Assembly (NCBI GenBank): GCA_019454145.1
Contig: CP075366.1
Span: 1,963,564-2,027,563, forward strand
Direction: 5' to 3'
DNA length: 64,000 nt
DNA from: Fimbriimonadaceae bacterium
GTDB lineage: Bacteria; Armatimonadota; Fimbriimonadia; Fimbriimonadales; Fimbriimonadaceae
Part shown: positions 52,056 through 62,059 of the stretch, piece after piece
Layout: the number at the start of each line of letters is the position of its first letter
How positions within the stretch are numbered: the stretch's first letter is position 1
Program-made: the position numbers and the translations under genes
Notes under the pieces: generated by a model
Databases searched by the model: none
The model's input: only the letters and a program-made list of their open reading frames with translations
What the model was told of the DNA's origin: nothing

Positions 52056-52358
52056 ATGGCCAAAGAATGTTTGAAAGTCAAGCATCAGAAGCTCGAAGCC
52101 CGTTGGGCGGAATATGAGCGGAAGGTTGCTGAAGTTATGGCGAACTCAAATCTCTCTAAGGAGAAGCGAGCAGAAGCCCTTGAAGAATTAGAGCAACAGC
52201 GAATCAAGAATCGCTTGTTCAAAGCTCAGCGATACAATCGCTGCGCAGAAACCGGTCGAGCAAAAGGTTACTACCGCTATTTCGGCGTTTGCCGCCAAGT
52301 ATTGCGAGAAAAAGCTCACCTCGGATTGCTTCCAGGAGTGAAGAAATCTAGCTGGTAA
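52056..52358 (+). CDS. rpsN: 30S ribosomal protein S14
   Basis: A 100-residue S14 of the long, non-zinc type, with [27 protein letters not shown] and the C-terminus [11 protein letters not shown]. The start at MAKECLK (ATG 52056, with GGGAG before it) is preferred over the upstream MGET frame. It opens the ribosomal cluster here, where rplE and earlier genes would normally precede it; those are absent. Confidence 0.95.
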   Translation: MAKECLKVKHQKLEARWAEYERKVAEVMANSNLSKEKRAEALEELEQQRIKNRLFKAQRYNRCAETGRAKGYYRYFGVCRQVLREKAHLGLLPGVKKSSW

Positions 52359-52375
52359 GGCTAGGGAGATAACTC

Positions 52376-52771
52376 ATGCACAGCGATCCTATTGCTGACC
52401 TCTTGACGCGGATTCGGAACGGTCTCCATGCGCACCAAATGCATATTGACTGCCCGATGAGCAAGATCAAGGTCGAGGTTGTAAAAGTCCTCGAAAAAGA
52501 AGGTTTTGTTAAAGGTCACGAAATCATCACGGAAGGCAAATTCCCAATGATTCGTGTTCATTTGAAGTACGACTCACGACGCAAATCAGTGATTCACAGC
52601 ATCAAGCGTGTGAGCACTCCTGGTTTGCGCGTTTACCGAGCGGCTAACGAACTGCGACCAATTCGCAGTGGTTTGGCTACACAGGTTCTGACCACCAGTC
52701 AGGGAGTCATGTCCGACCGGGAGGCCCGTCGCCGACGAATCGGTGGCGAAGTGCTGTGCCTGGTGCACTAA
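52376..52771 (+). CDS. rpsH: 30S ribosomal protein S8
   Basis: A 131-residue S8: DPIADLLTRIRNG, then RVSTPGLRVYRAANELRP and TSQGVMSDREARRRRIGGEVLCLVH, the standard C-terminus. It binds 16S rRNA near helix 21 and often represses the spc operon. The gap to rpsN is 17 bp. Confidence 0.97.
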   Translation: MHSDPIADLLTRIRNGLHAHQMHIDCPMSKIKVEVVKVLEKEGFVKGHEIITEGKFPMIRVHLKYDSRRKSVIHSIKRVSTPGLRVYRAANELRPIRSGLATQVLTTSQGVMSDREARRRRIGGEVLCLVH

Positions 52772-52784
52772 GGAGACCAAGACA

Positions 52785-53339
52785 ATGTCAAGAATTGGAC
52801 TAAAGCCCATTCCGGTTCCCGACAAGGTGTCGGTGGAAGTTGAAAACTCCATCGTGGCCGTCAAGGGTCCGAAAGGCGAATTAAAACAACACATTCACCC
52901 AAATCTTAATTTGGTGAAGGAAGAAGGCGGTCTCCGAGTAGAGCGACCAAACAACGAACGCGAAAACCGAAGTCAACATGGCTTGGCCCGCACCCTCATC
53001 CATAACATGGTGGTGGGTGTGACCGAAGGCCACGTAAAGGCGCTCGAAGTTCACGGCGTTGGTTACCGTGCTCAAGTACAAGGCAATAAGCTTGTCATGG
53101 CACTTGGATACAGCCACCCTGTCGAAATCGTAGCCCCAGACGGAATCACTTTTGATGTTCCACAACCTGAAAAGGGTCAAGCTCTGACCATTTGGGTGCG
53201 CGGGATTGATAAAGCGTTGGTTGGCCAAGTAGCCGCTGACATCCGCAAGAGCCGCAAGCCAGATCCGTACAAGGGTAAAGGCGTGCGATACAAAGGCGAA
53301 GTTGTTCGAACCCGACCTGGTAAGAGGGCCGGTAAGTAA
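52785..53339 (+). CDS. rplF: 50S ribosomal protein L6
   Basis: A 184-residue L6 starting MSRIGLKPIPVPDKV with AGGAG before the ATG. Conserved GKGVRYKGEVVRTRPGKRAGK ends it, and HGLARTLIHNMVVGV with GVGYRAQ lies inside. Part of the large-subunit GTPase-centre base. The longer frame from 52743 runs into rpsH and is not the gene. Confidence 0.97.
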   Translation: MSRIGLKPIPVPDKVSVEVENSIVAVKGPKGELKQHIHPNLNLVKEEGGLRVERPNNERENRSQHGLARTLIHNMVVGVTEGHVKALEVHGVGYRAQVQGNKLVMALGYSHPVEIVAPDGITFDVPQPEKGQALTIWVRGIDKALVGQVAADIRKSRKPDPYKGKGVRYKGEVVRTRPGKRAGK

Positions 53340-53351
53340 TAGGAGCACACC

Positions 53352-53705
53352 ATGGCAGTAAAAACACGAAGCGAAATGCGAAAAGCGCGCCATGTGCGCA
53401 TCCGAAAGAATCTTGCTGGCACAACGGAACGACCACGACTTGCGGTTTTCCGAAGTCAAAAGCACATCTCTGCGCAAATCATTGATGATTCAAAGGGTGT
53501 GACCTTGGCTGCGGCAAGCACGATGGAAAAAGATTTGAAGGCGACAGATAACATCGAAGGTGCGACAAAGGTCGGGGAAGCTCTGGCTAAACGCGCAATC
53601 GAAAAGGGTGTTAAGGCAGTGGTCTTTGATCGAGGAGGCTTCCAGTACCACGGTACGGTAGCTGGCCTCGCAGACGGCGCCCGAAAGGGAGGCCTGGAGT
53701 TCTAA
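53352..53705 (+). CDS. rplR: 50S ribosomal protein L18
   Basis: A 117-residue L18 with [28 protein letters not shown] and the C-terminal [19 protein letters not shown]. It binds 5S rRNA with L5. The gap to rpsE is one base, so coupling is likely. Confidence 0.97.
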   Translation: MAVKTRSEMRKARHVRIRKNLAGTTERPRLAVFRSQKHISAQIIDDSKGVTLAAASTMEKDLKATDNIEGATKVGEALAKRAIEKGVKAVVFDRGGFQYHGTVAGLADGARKGGLEF

Positions 53706-53706
53706 T

Positions 53707-54282
53707 ATGGCAAGAGGACCACGAATTGTAGGCCGACGACAGTCGGCAATGCGAACCACTGACGGGCCGCAATACGACGTACGGGTTATCCGATCCAACA
53801 AGGTTTTCAAGACTCACAAGGGTGGGAAAACCGCATCCTGGTCAATTGTTGTTGTCGTAGGCGATAACAAAGGCTTGGTTGGTTTGGGTATCGGTAAAGC
53901 TCGGGGAATCCCCGATGCAATCCGCAAGGCAGAAGAAGCAGCGCGAAAGAACATGTTCAAGGTGCAGTTGATTGGGGACACGATTCCTCACGAAATCACT
54001 TCGAACCACGGTTCCGCACGCATCATTCTTCGCCCGGCATCACCAGGTACCGGTGTTAAAGCTGGTTCTGCGGTTCGGCAATGCTTGGAAGCCGCTGGCG
54101 TCCACAACGTTCTTGCAAAGTGCTTAGGTTCACGCAACAGCGTTAACTTGGCTTACGCTACCATCAATGCATTCAAGGAAATGCAAGCTCCAGAAGATGT
54201 CGCAACCAAGCGAGGTTCTGATGTGAATGAGCTTGTGCCTTGGTTGGCAAAGGCTCGAAAAGAGGAAGTGGATCATGCTTAA
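53707..54282 (+). CDS. rpsE: 30S ribosomal protein S5
   Basis: A 191-residue S5 with KGGKTASWSIVVVVGDNKGLVGLGIGKA, the S5 dsRBD-like fold, and GSARIILRPASPGTGVKAGSAVRQ-LEAAGVHNV. The N-terminal 35 residues before the dsRBD are normal. The stop overlaps the rpmD start by 8 bp. Confidence 0.97.
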   Translation: MARGPRIVGRRQSAMRTTDGPQYDVRVIRSNKVFKTHKGGKTASWSIVVVVGDNKGLVGLGIGKARGIPDAIRKAEEAARKNMFKVQLIGDTIPHEITSNHGSARIILRPASPGTGVKAGSAVRQCLEAAGVHNVLAKCLGSRNSVNLAYATINAFKEMQAPEDVATKRGSDVNELVPWLAKARKEEVDHA

Positions 54283-54691
54283 AGTCACCTTGGTGAAAAG
54301 CAAAATTGCGAACACTCCGGCTAACCGCGCAACTGTGAAGGCTTTGGGTTTGAACAAAATCGGTTCCAGTAACACGTTCGACGATTCCGCTTCAATTCGC
54401 GGGATGATTCACAAAGTGAAGCATCTTCTGAAGGTTGAAGAAATCGAAGGGGGCGAAGTTGTCCGACGCCGACGCGATGGCAAAGCTTTGGCAGAAAAGC
54501 GAGCAGCAAAATCTGCGGCTCGACCTGCACCAGCTAAAAAGGCCGTAGCTTCTGCGGTGACTGCCCCAAAGGCAAAGGCACCGAAGAAAGAAGCTGCAGC
54601 GAAGGCTCCAGCCAAAGCAGCCGCTAAGAAAACCACTTCCGCAGAGGCAAAGCCAAAGCGCACGACTAAAAAGAAATCTGAAGAGGCTTAA
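54275..54691 (+). CDS. rpmD: 50S ribosomal protein L30 with a Lys/Ala-rich tail
   Basis: L30 proper covers residues 1-57 ([25 protein letters not shown], then [18 protein letters not shown]). A tail of about 80 residues, almost all Ala, Lys and Pro, takes it to 138 residues; normal bacterial L30 is about 60. The ATG at 54275 overlaps rpsE by 8 bp. The tail is basic and disordered and may bind rRNA (inference). The longer frame from 54227 lies inside rpsE. Confidence 0.9.
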   Translation: MLKVTLVKSKIANTPANRATVKALGLNKIGSSNTFDDSASIRGMIHKVKHLLKVEEIEGGEVVRRRRDGKALAEKRAAKSAARPAPAKKAVASAVTAPKAKAPKKEAAAKAPAKAAAKKTTSAEAKPKRTTKKKSEEA

Positions 54692-54693
54692 AC

Positions 54694-55134
54694 ATGAATC
54701 TTAACGATCTCAAGCCAAATACTGGCTCAACCAAACGCAAGCGCAGAATCGCTCGCGGTATTGGTAGCGGTATGGGTAAGACTGCAACCAGAGGAACCAA
54801 AGGGCAAAAGGCTCGACGCCAAGTGCCAAATTGGTTTGAAGGTGGTCAAACCCCTATTCACCGCCGACTGCCAGTAAAGAAAGGCTTCCGTAACATCAAT
54901 CACAAAGAATTCGCTATCGTGAACCTGGATGACTTGGAAAAGTTCTTCAAGTCTGGCGAAACCGTTACTCCCGAACTCGTTGTCGAGCGAGGCGTAATGA
55001 GCGACTTGAAAGATGGATTGAAGGTTCTAGCCTTTGGTGAACTCAATAAGAAACTCACCGTGAAAGCTCATAAGTTCAGCAAGACAGCAGCCGCAGCTAT
55101 TGAAAAAGCTGGTGGTGAGGTCGTAACTCTGTGA
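54694..55134 (+). CDS. rplO: 50S ribosomal protein L15
   Basis: A 146-residue L15 with the conserved [26 protein letters not shown] and the [13 protein letters not shown] core. Part of early large-subunit assembly. The stop overlaps the secY GTG start (GTGA). Confidence 0.97.
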   Translation: MNLNDLKPNTGSTKRKRRIARGIGSGMGKTATRGTKGQKARRQVPNWFEGGQTPIHRRLPVKKGFRNINHKEFAIVNLDDLEKFFKSGETVTPELVVERGVMSDLKDGLKVLAFGELNKKLTVKAHKFSKTAAAAIEKAGGEVVTL

Positions 55135-56483
55135 GCCAAATAGGCATGGGTGGGCCTCCGAGAGGGGCGAGTGATAAGGGTTTAAGCAAATCCCTTTTTG
55201 AACTGCTGCGATTGGCGTGGGCGGATGAAGATCTTCGCGCGCGCCTGCGGTTCATTATGTTTATCCTCGGCGTTTACGTTTTAGGCGTAAACGTGCCCGT
55301 TCCCGTGCCTGGAATCAACCCCGAAGATTTGCGACATCTCTTAGAGACTAACCAGTTCTTCATGCTGATGAACACAATCGGCGGTGGCGCGTTCAAAAAA
55401 GTTTCTATTTTTGCCTTGGGCCTTGGCCCTTACATCGTTGCTTCAATCATCCTGCAAGTTTTCACAATGGGTCATCCAAAGTGGAAGGAAGAGATGAAAG
55501 AAGGCGGCGAATATGCACGTCGTCAACAAAATCGGCGAACGAGAATTCTCGCTATCGGTCTCTGTTTGTTCCAAGGCTTCGGGCTTCTGAAGTTAATGGG
55601 AACTGCTACGGTAGGACTTCAATGGTTTGAACAGCTCTGGATTGTCCTCTTCTGGATGGCGGGGTCAATGCTCTTGCTTTGGTTAGGCGAACAAGTCAGT
55701 GAACGCGGTATCGGAAACGGTATTTCCGTGATGATTTTCGCTGGGATCATTATTTCGATTCCGAGCATTATCGAGCTGATTGGAGCGAATATCCGAAACG
55801 GTCAAATCGAAATTTGGCGAGTGGTTGTTCTGGCCGCTGTTTTCCTTATAACAACTTGGCTCATCGTCATGTTTACCGTGGCGCAGCGCAGAATTCCCGT
55901 TCAGCACATGAGGCGGAATTTCGGTACGAAAGCCGTTGGTGGTCAAGTCAGCTACCTGCCGATTGCAGTTGCAATGGCTGGTGTTATTCCAATTATCTTC
56001 GCGATCACACTCATCTACCTGCCAGCTCAGTTTCAGGCGGCTTTCCCGGCGACAAGCCCAATTCACACAATTTTGGGTGAGATTGCTAAGTTCCTTTCCC
56101 CCAACTTTACAGAATGGAAAGGTTGGATTGGTGCCTTGTTCTACATGGCCCTCATCTTCTTCTTCACCTATTTCTGGACTGCTATGCAGTACAACGTTGA
56201 CGACATTGCCGACAACTTGAAGCGAGGTGGAAGCTATATTCAAGGTATTCGGCCTGGTCGCCAAACCCGAGACTTCTTGAACGGAGTAATTTCGCGGATT
56301 ACATTTATTGGTGCGTTGTTCTTGGCTATTGCCGCAATGACCCAATTCTTGCTTCCGCTGGTTGTTCCAATTCCAAGTATCGGGCTTATTGCTGGTACTT
56401 CGTTGATGATCATGGTTAGCGTTGCGCTCGAAACCATGCGTCAGATCGAAGCCAACCTCATCACCAAGCAGTACGAGGGTTAA
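55131..56483 (+). CDS. secY: preprotein translocase subunit SecY
   Basis: A 450-residue, ten-helix SecY with the plug region ([26 protein letters not shown]), [16 protein letters not shown], and the cytoplasmic loop [12 protein letters not shown]. It forms the channel that SecA (encoded at 45 kb) feeds. GTG start overlaps rplO by 4 bases. Confidence 0.97.
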   Translation: MSQIGMGGPPRGASDKGLSKSLFELLRLAWADEDLRARLRFIMFILGVYVLGVNVPVPVPGINPEDLRHLLETNQFFMLMNTIGGGAFKKVSIFALGLGPYIVASIILQVFTMGHPKWKEEMKEGGEYARRQQNRRTRILAIGLCLFQGFGLLKLMGTATVGLQWFEQLWIVLFWMAGSMLLLWLGEQVSERGIGNGISVMIFAGIIISIPSIIELIGANIRNGQIEIWRVVVLAAVFLITTWLIVMFTVAQRRIPVQHMRRNFGTKAVGGQVSYLPIAVAMAGVIPIIFAITLIYLPAQFQAAFPATSPIHTILGEIAKFLSPNFTEWKGWIGALFYMALIFFFTYFWTAMQYNVDDIADNLKRGGSYIQGIRPGRQTRDFLNGVISRITFIGALFLAIAAMTQFLLPLVVPIPSIGLIAGTSLMIMVSVALETMRQIEANLITKQYEG

Positions 56484-56487
56484 GCTC

Positions 56488-57141
56488 GTGCCCATCCGCA
56501 CCATTCTCGTCGGGCCTCCCGGGGTTGGGAAAGGAACCCAATCTGCAATGATGGAGGAACGGCTTGGTGCAAAACCACTCAGCTCGGGAATGATTTTCCG
56601 AGCTGAGATTGAAGCCGAAACCGATCTCGGCGAACTCGCGAAAAGCTACATTGACCGCGGTGAGCTTGTGCCGAACGGCGTCACGATTCAAATGATGCTC
56701 AAGCGGTTGCGTTCGGCTGAAGTCCAACAAAAGGGCTTCATTCTCGACGGATTTCCGCGAACAGTGAGACAAGCAGAGGCTCTTGACGAGGAACTTGCAA
56801 AAGCCAAGATTGAACTCGACGCGGTGATTTCGCTTGAAGTTGACGAAAGTGTGATCGTCGAACGTCTTTCGGGCCGGATCGGCTGTACTAAATGCGGCGA
56901 AATCTACCATCGCATAAACAAGCCTCCAAAAAGAGAAGGATTTTGCGATAAGTGCAATAGTCCACTGTTCGTTCGTGAGGATGACCAACCGAGCACGATT
57001 CTGGAGCGTTTGAAAGTATTCCGTGCGAACACTGCTCCGGTAATTTCTTACTACGAAGCCAAAGGCAAGCTCATAAAAGTGGACGCGAGCCAAGACCCAG
57101 ATGTCGTTTTTGCCGAAATAGTGGAGAAGCTTGGACTTTGA
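56488..57141 (+). CDS. adk: adenylate kinase, zinc-binding LID type
   Basis: A 217-residue Adk starting MPIRTILVGPPGVGKGTQ at GTG 56488 (4 bp after the secY stop). The P-loop is GPPGVGKGT. The LID domain carries a Cys4 zinc site (C133, C136, C153, C156). DGFPRTVRQAEAL and the C-terminal SYYEAKGKLIKVDASQ follow. The frame open upstream (56422) lies inside secY. Confidence 0.95.
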   Translation: MPIRTILVGPPGVGKGTQSAMMEERLGAKPLSSGMIFRAEIEAETDLGELAKSYIDRGELVPNGVTIQMMLKRLRSAEVQQKGFILDGFPRTVRQAEALDEELAKAKIELDAVISLEVDESVIVERLSGRIGCTKCGEIYHRINKPPKREGFCDKCNSPLFVREDDQPSTILERLKVFRANTAPVISYYEAKGKLIKVDASQDPDVVFAEIVEKLGL

Positions 57142-57893
57142 TTTACATCAAAAACGAATCTGAAATCGCAAAAATGCGTCAGGCTGGACGGATCATCGCC
57201 AAAACGATGCGCGAAGTTAGCGAATCCATGGAAGCAGGCAAAACATCTCTTCTGAATCTTGACTCCATGGCGGAAAAAATTATTTTGGCTGAGGGTGGAG
57301 TTCCTAGCTTCAAAGGCTACAAAGGATTCCCCGCAACCGCCTGCATTGCCGTGAATGATGGCGTTGTCCACGGGATTCCCACCGATTACATCATTCAAAT
57401 CGGAGATATTGTCACTTTGGACTTCGGAGTGATTTGGAAGGGCTGGCATGCTGATTCAGCCTGGACATTTGCAGTTGGCGAAATCGCCCCCAACGCCCAA
57501 CGTTTGATGAATGTCACCAAAGAATCGCTGTACCAAGGAATTGGTAAAGCGAAAGTTGGTAACAAGATCGGCGATATTTCTTTTGCGGTTCAAAACTACG
57601 TTGAGCGTAACGGATACTCCATCGTCCGTGATCTGGTCGGACATGGCATCGGCCAGAACTTACACGAAGAGCCATCTGTGCCGAATTTTGGTAAAGCTCG
57701 CAAAGGCGTTCCCCTCCGCGCAGGCATGACGTTTTGTATTGAGCCAATGGTGAATGAAGGCACTTACCGAGTTAAGACTTTAAGCGATGGCTGGACAGTT
57801 GTGACGGCGGACGGTAAACTATCTGCTCATTATGAGCATACGGTGGTCGTAACTTCGGATGGCCCGCTCATTTTGACATCTGAAGAAGATTAA
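57138..57893 (+). CDS. map: methionine aminopeptidase, type I
   Basis: A 251-residue type Ia MAP, TTG start overlapping the adk stop (TTGA). Metal-binding residues show in LDFGVIWKGWHADSAWTF (two Asp), GHGIGQNLHEEP, FCIEPMV and HYEHTVVV. Removes N-terminal Met. Adk, map and infA sit together between secY and rpmJ as in many bacteria. Confidence 0.95.
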   Translation: MIYIKNESEIAKMRQAGRIIAKTMREVSESMEAGKTSLLNLDSMAEKIILAEGGVPSFKGYKGFPATACIAVNDGVVHGIPTDYIIQIGDIVTLDFGVIWKGWHADSAWTFAVGEIAPNAQRLMNVTKESLYQGIGKAKVGNKIGDISFAVQNYVERNGYSIVRDLVGHGIGQNLHEEPSVPNFGKARKGVPLRAGMTFCIEPMVNEGTYRVKTLSDGWTVVTADGKLSAHYEHTVVVTSDGPLILTSEED

Positions 57894-57899
57894 CAATTT

Positions 57900-58181
57900 A
57901 TGGCAAGAAAGTACAGCAGAAATCGTTACAACGACCAAAAAAAGAAGTCGGAAGAAAACACCAAAGAAGAGGGAATTGAACTCGAAGGTGTGGTCGTTGA
58001 GAATCTGCCCAACGCTTTGTTCCGCGTCAAATTAGACGAAACTGAGCAAGAAGTTTTGGCCTACGTCAGCGGGAAAATGCGCCGACACTGGATCAAAATT
58101 ATGGCGGGCGATAAGGTTCGCGTCGCTTTCTCTCCGTACGACATGGAACGTTGCCGAATCGTGTATCGGCACCGCACCTAG
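57900..58181 (+). CDS. infA: translation initiation factor IF-1 with N-terminal extension
   Basis: A 93-residue IF-1. The S1-type fold is clear: [58 protein letters not shown]. The typical factor is about 72 residues; here a polar Lys/Arg/Asn-rich extension of about 22 residues precedes it. No alternative ATG lies near the usual start, so the extension seems real. Confidence 0.93.
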   Translation: MARKYSRNRYNDQKKKSEENTKEEGIELEGVVVENLPNALFRVKLDETEQEVLAYVSGKMRRHWIKIMAGDKVRVAFSPYDMERCRIVYRHRT

Positions 58182-58402
58182 GTCATTTTCCGGCTGTCGC
58201 GGCTGTTCAAAGAAGGAATCCGGGCGTACCGGCACAAAAATACGGGTCCTTCATCCCGATATTCAAACGAACCCGACGAATAACCCCGGCGATTGGTATA
58301 ATTTTCTCTTGCGTTTAGGCATTTGTTTGAACGTGTACCTACCCGCTTGCATTTCAGGACGCAACCGTCAGTGAAAACGATTCAGTGGAAGGGTGAGCAA
58401 TT

Positions 58403-58516
58403 ATGAAAGTTCGGGCCAGTGTAAAAAAAATGTGCGACAAGTGCAAGATCATTAAACGCAAAGGCGTTGTTAGGGTCATTTGTATCAACCCCAAGCACAA
58501 ACAGCGGCAGGGCTAA
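58403..58516 (+). CDS. rpmJ: 50S ribosomal protein L36
   Basis: A 37-residue zinc-type L36: [21 protein letters not shown], then [11 protein letters not shown]. The C-x2-C and C...H zinc ligands are complete. The 221-bp gap before it has no gene and probably carries a promoter for rpmJ-rpsI. Confidence 0.97.
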   Translation: MKVRASVKKMCDKCKIIKRKGVVRVICINPKHKQRQG

Positions 58517-58548
58517 ACAAGGTTTCGGAGAACAAAGAGTAAAGAAGT

Positions 58549-58926
58549 ATGGCGCGTATTGCTGGTGTAGACCTTCCTCGAGATAAGGGCGTTTATTACG
58601 GCCTTCAGAGCATTTTCGGCATTGGCCCGGCTAAGGCTGAGGAAATCATCGAAAAGTCTGGGCTTGATCCTCGGGTCAAGGTTCGAGATTTGAGTGAAGA
58701 AGATGTTGCAAAACTTCGCAACATTATTGATTCCGATTACCAAGTAGAGGGTGATCTTCGCCGAGAAATCTTCTCGAACATTCGACGACTGATGGAAATT
58801 GGTTGCTACCGCGGTTTGCGCCACCGACGGGGTCTGCCAGTTCACGGTCAACGAACTCGTTCCAATGCACGAACCCGAAAAGGTAAGGCCAAGACCGTTG
58901 CCGGTAAGAAGAAGGCCAAGAAGTAA
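58549..58926 (+). CDS. rpsM: 30S ribosomal protein S13
   Basis: A 125-residue S13: [26 protein letters not shown], then [28 protein letters not shown], and a Lys-rich end. It contacts the tRNA head and L5. A 32-bp gap follows rpmJ. Confidence 0.97.
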   Translation: MARIAGVDLPRDKGVYYGLQSIFGIGPAKAEEIIEKSGLDPRVKVRDLSEEDVAKLRNIIDSDYQVEGDLRREIFSNIRRLMEIGCYRGLRHRRGLPVHGQRTRSNARTRKGKAKTVAGKKKAKK

Positions 58927-58942
58927 GAGGATTTAAGAAGAA

Positions 58943-59335
58943 ATGGCAAGAAAACAAACTTCGCGCGGTAAGGCAAAAGAAAAGCGACAGGTCGCTCATG
59001 GTCAAGCCTATATTCACGCAACTTTTAACAACACCATCGTTACTATCACTGATCCTCAAGGCAATGCGCTTTGCTGGGCAAGTGCAGGTCACGTTGGGTT
59101 CAAGGGAAGCCGAAAAGGCACCCCGTTTGCCGCTCAACTTGCTGCAGAAAGCGCAGCGAAGAAAGCGCAAGCACACGGAATGCAATCCATTGACGTTTTT
59201 GTTTCTGGTCCTGGTGGCGGTCGCGAAACCGCAATCCGGTCGCTGAACCAAAACGGCCTCGACGTAAAAACTCTCCGAGACGTCACGGCTGTTCCACACA
59301 ACGGTTGCCGACCACCGAAAAAGCGCCGCGTTTAA
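58943..59335 (+). CDS. rpsK: 30S ribosomal protein S11
   Basis: A 130-residue S11 with [36 protein letters not shown], and the C-terminal [18 protein letters not shown]. No rpsD follows, unlike the usual rpsM-rpsK-rpsD-rpoA order. Confidence 0.97.
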   Translation: MARKQTSRGKAKEKRQVAHGQAYIHATFNNTIVTITDPQGNALCWASAGHVGFKGSRKGTPFAAQLAAESAAKKAQAHGMQSIDVFVSGPGGGRETAIRSLNQNGLDVKTLRDVTAVPHNGCRPPKKRRV

Positions 59336-59359
59336 TTTTTGGAGAACTGAAGAACCCTT

Positions 59360-60343
59360 ATGCCTTACATCCAGACCCTGGAACTTGAAAACGATTACGC
59401 GAAGTTTGTGCTTGAGCCGCTAGAGCGCGGTTACGGTCAAACCATCGGTAACGCTCTTCGCCGTGTATTGCTCAGCTCCATCCAAGGTGCAGCAATCAAC
59501 GCGGTGCGTATCGAAAAGGTGTTCCACGAGTTCGCGGAAATTCCTGGACTCAAAGAAGATACAACCGAGCTACTGCTGAACCTGAAAGATTTGGCGATTC
59601 GAGTTGATCCGGACATGACGATTCCTGATGAAATCGTCTTGAAAGTCGATGTGAAAGGACCTGGTCGCGTAACCGGTGCAGATATCCAGTGCCCAGAAGG
59701 CGTTGTGATCATCAACCCAGATTGCTACTTGGCAACCATCAGCGAAAAGGGAGCAACCCTGACCGCTGAATTCTATGCCAGCTTTGGTGCAGGCTACATC
59801 CTCCCAGAAAAGCAAGAAAAGTACAAGGGCATGATCGGAATTTTGACGACGGGTAGCCAGCACACTCCGGTTACCAAGGTCAACTACATGGTCGAAGCCA
59901 CCCGGGTTGGTCAACGAACTGACTACGAACGACTCGTATTGGAAGTTTGGACGAACGGAGCTTTGACTCCAAATGACGCCGTTACTCAAGGCGCACAAAT
60001 TTTGGATCGATACTTCCGAATGTTCTTTGACCTTGGCCGAGCCAGCGTTGAAGATGTAATGGAAGAAGGCGTGAGCATTTCGGAAGAAGTGAGCAGCGTG
60101 CCTGATCTTAAGATCGAAGAGCTTGACTTTAGTCAACGCACTTTCAACTGCCTGCGACGAGCAGGAATTTTGAACCTTCGCCAGCTGGCGTTGGTGACAG
60201 AGATGGATCTGAACGGGATTCGTGGTTTCGGTCGAAAGTCGCTCACAGAAGTGCGAGATCGACTTGCCGAACACGGAGTTGATCTCAAGCCGAGCAAGGG
60301 CGGCTACATTAATCTCGATGCCCTTGAGGATGAGGACTTTTAA
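59360..60343 (+). CDS. rpoA: RNA polymerase alpha subunit
   Basis: A 327-residue RpoA. N-terminal dimer domain: PLERGYGQTIGNALRRVLLSSIQGAA. C-terminal domain: IEELDFSQRTFNCLRRAGI and GFGRKSLTEVRDRLAEHGVDL, which contacts UP elements and activators. Complete. Confidence 0.97.
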   Translation: MPYIQTLELENDYAKFVLEPLERGYGQTIGNALRRVLLSSIQGAAINAVRIEKVFHEFAEIPGLKEDTTELLLNLKDLAIRVDPDMTIPDEIVLKVDVKGPGRVTGADIQCPEGVVIINPDCYLATISEKGATLTAEFYASFGAGYILPEKQEKYKGMIGILTTGSQHTPVTKVNYMVEATRVGQRTDYERLVLEVWTNGALTPNDAVTQGAQILDRYFRMFFDLGRASVEDVMEEGVSISEEVSSVPDLKIEELDFSQRTFNCLRRAGILNLRQLALVTEMDLNGIRGFGRKSLTEVRDRLAEHGVDLKPSKGGYINLDALEDEDF

Positions 60344-60354
60344 GGAGCTAAAGC

Positions 60355-60810
60355 ATGCGACATAAGATTGACCGACGTAAACTTGGACTGCCGAGCGATC
60401 AGCGCCGCGCACTCTTGACCAACCTCGCTCGTCAGTTCGTGCGACATGGTTATGTTCACACTTCACTGGGCCGAGCAAAGGATTTGCGCCGGATCGTAGA
60501 AAAGCTAATCACTTTGGGCAAAACTGATACTATCCAAGCTCGCCGCGAAGCTCGCAAAATCCTCGTTGGCCACTCCGCCAGCATGGATATTAAGGAAAAG
60601 AAGAAGAAACTCGCTGGCAAAACCGCGGCTGAAAAGACTGAAATCTTGATCGAATCTTCTCAGCTGAAAGGTGAAGACCTTGTGCAGCACCTCTTTGACA
60701 ACGTGGCTCCACGTTATTCAAAGCGACCAGGTGGCTACACTCGGTTAACCCGAACCGGCCAACGCCGAGGAGATGCGGCCGAAACTGCAGTCCTCGAGCT
60801 TGTTGACTAA
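60355..60810 (+). CDS. rplQ: 50S ribosomal protein L17
   Basis: A 151-residue L17 beginning MRHKIDRRKLGLPSDQRRALLTNL and ending RPGGYTRLTRTGQRRGDAAETAVLEL. Its middle part carries about 25 extra residues rich in Lys (KEKKKKLAGKTAAEK) compared with the ~120-residue form. The truA start lies inside its last codons. Confidence 0.96.
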   Translation: MRHKIDRRKLGLPSDQRRALLTNLARQFVRHGYVHTSLGRAKDLRRIVEKLITLGKTDTIQARREARKILVGHSASMDIKEKKKKLAGKTAAEKTEILIESSQLKGEDLVQHLFDNVAPRYSKRPGGYTRLTRTGQRRGDAAETAVLELVD

Positions 60811-61630
60811 ACATCGAATTAAACTCACCGTCGCTTATGACGGTACTGACTTTTGCGGCTGGGCGTCGCAAGCGGAACAGAGAACTGTTCACGGCACATT
60901 GACAGAAGGACTTCGTCAGGTTTTAGGCGAAGATGTTGAGCTTTGGGGCGCGAGTCGTACCGATAGTGGAGCGCATGCAAAAGGGCAGGTTTGCCATTTT
61001 GACTGTATGCACCCGGTTCCGGTAGAACGATGGCCCCGTATCCTAAACAAAATCCTACCGAAAGATATTTCGGTTCTTGATGCAAAGCTGGTTTCAAACG
61101 ACTTCAATAGTCGGTTTATGGCTAAGCATCGCGAATATCACTACCGGATTTTGATGGGAGAACGCGATCCGCATCGTATGAGGTTTGCTCATTACTACGG
61201 GCGACCGCTAGATGTAAATGCGATGAAGCAAGCCGCGACTCACTTACTTGGTGAGCACGATTTTCTGGCGTATAGCCAGCAACTTGAAGGACACGAGAAC
61301 ACAGTTCGTATTTTGTTCAAAGTGAAACTCAGCCAAGTGCGTGATGAAGTGGTTCTGCAAGTGATCGGAACCGCATTTGTCCGCGGAATGATGCGGCGCA
61401 TCGCCGGAAGTTTGCTTGAAGTCGGGCGAGGAGCCCGCAAGCCCGAATACACAGCTCAACTCTTTACTGAAACATTTCGGAGTGGGATGGATTGGCCGCC
61501 GGTTCTACCGGCAAATGGATTGACACTGATTAAAGTCACCTACGGCAGGCATCCCTCTGATCATAGGAAAGAGATTTTGGATTCGGACTTGACCAGTGCG
61601 AATTTAGAAAAAGGAAAGGTAAATGAATAG
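60803..61630 (+). CDS. truA: tRNA pseudouridine synthase A (38-40)
   Basis: A 275-residue TruA. TTG 60803 starts MTKHRIKLTVAYDGTDFCGW and overlaps rplQ by 8 bp; the catalytic Asp54 is in ASRTDSGAHA. KHREYHYRI and RGMMRRIAGSLLEVGRG are family motifs. It modifies tRNA positions 38-40. The ATG at 60773 in the same frame lies inside rplQ. The 3' end overlaps rplM by 8 bp. Confidence 0.93.
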   Translation: MTKHRIKLTVAYDGTDFCGWASQAEQRTVHGTLTEGLRQVLGEDVELWGASRTDSGAHAKGQVCHFDCMHPVPVERWPRILNKILPKDISVLDAKLVSNDFNSRFMAKHREYHYRILMGERDPHRMRFAHYYGRPLDVNAMKQAATHLLGEHDFLAYSQQLEGHENTVRILFKVKLSQVRDEVVLQVIGTAFVRGMMRRIAGSLLEVGRGARKPEYTAQLFTETFRSGMDWPPVLPANGLTLIKVTYGRHPSDHRKEILDSDLTSANLEKGKVNE

Positions 61631-62057
61631 AACAACAACCCCAAAGCCAGATACTTTGGATCGACAGTGGCACGTTATTGATGCTGCTGGCGTTCCTGTC
61701 GGGCGATTGGCTGCTAAGGTAGCTCAAGTGCTTCGCGGAAAGCACAAACCAACATTTTCGTATCACATCGATACAGGCGACTTTGTTATCGTGATCAACG
61801 CTGAACAAGCACTGCTCACCGGTAGCAAAGGCAAAGAACTTCTGTACTGGCACACTGGATGGCCAGGCGGAATCCGCAACATCAGCAAAGCTGACCTCCT
61901 TGAAAACAATCCTGTCCGACTGATCGAAAAATCTGTTTGGGGCATGTTGCCTAAGGGCCGCCTCGGACGACAGATTGTCAAGAAGCTTAAAGTTTATGCA
62001 GGTAGCGAGCATCCCCATGCCGCACAAAATCCGGCGACATTGGAGATGGATAAATAA
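61623..62057 (+). CDS. rplM: 50S ribosomal protein L13
   Basis: A 144-residue L13 with [34 protein letters not shown]-type center, and [14 protein letters not shown]-like [32 protein letters not shown] supplies the ribosome site inside the truA end. It is followed 2 bp later by rpsI. Confidence 0.97.
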   Translation: MNRTTTPKPDTLDRQWHVIDAAGVPVGRLAAKVAQVLRGKHKPTFSYHIDTGDFVIVINAEQALLTGSKGKELLYWHTGWPGGIRNISKADLLENNPVRLIEKSVWGMLPKGRLGRQIVKKLKVYAGSEHPHAAQNPATLEMDK

Positions 62058-62059
62058 TC

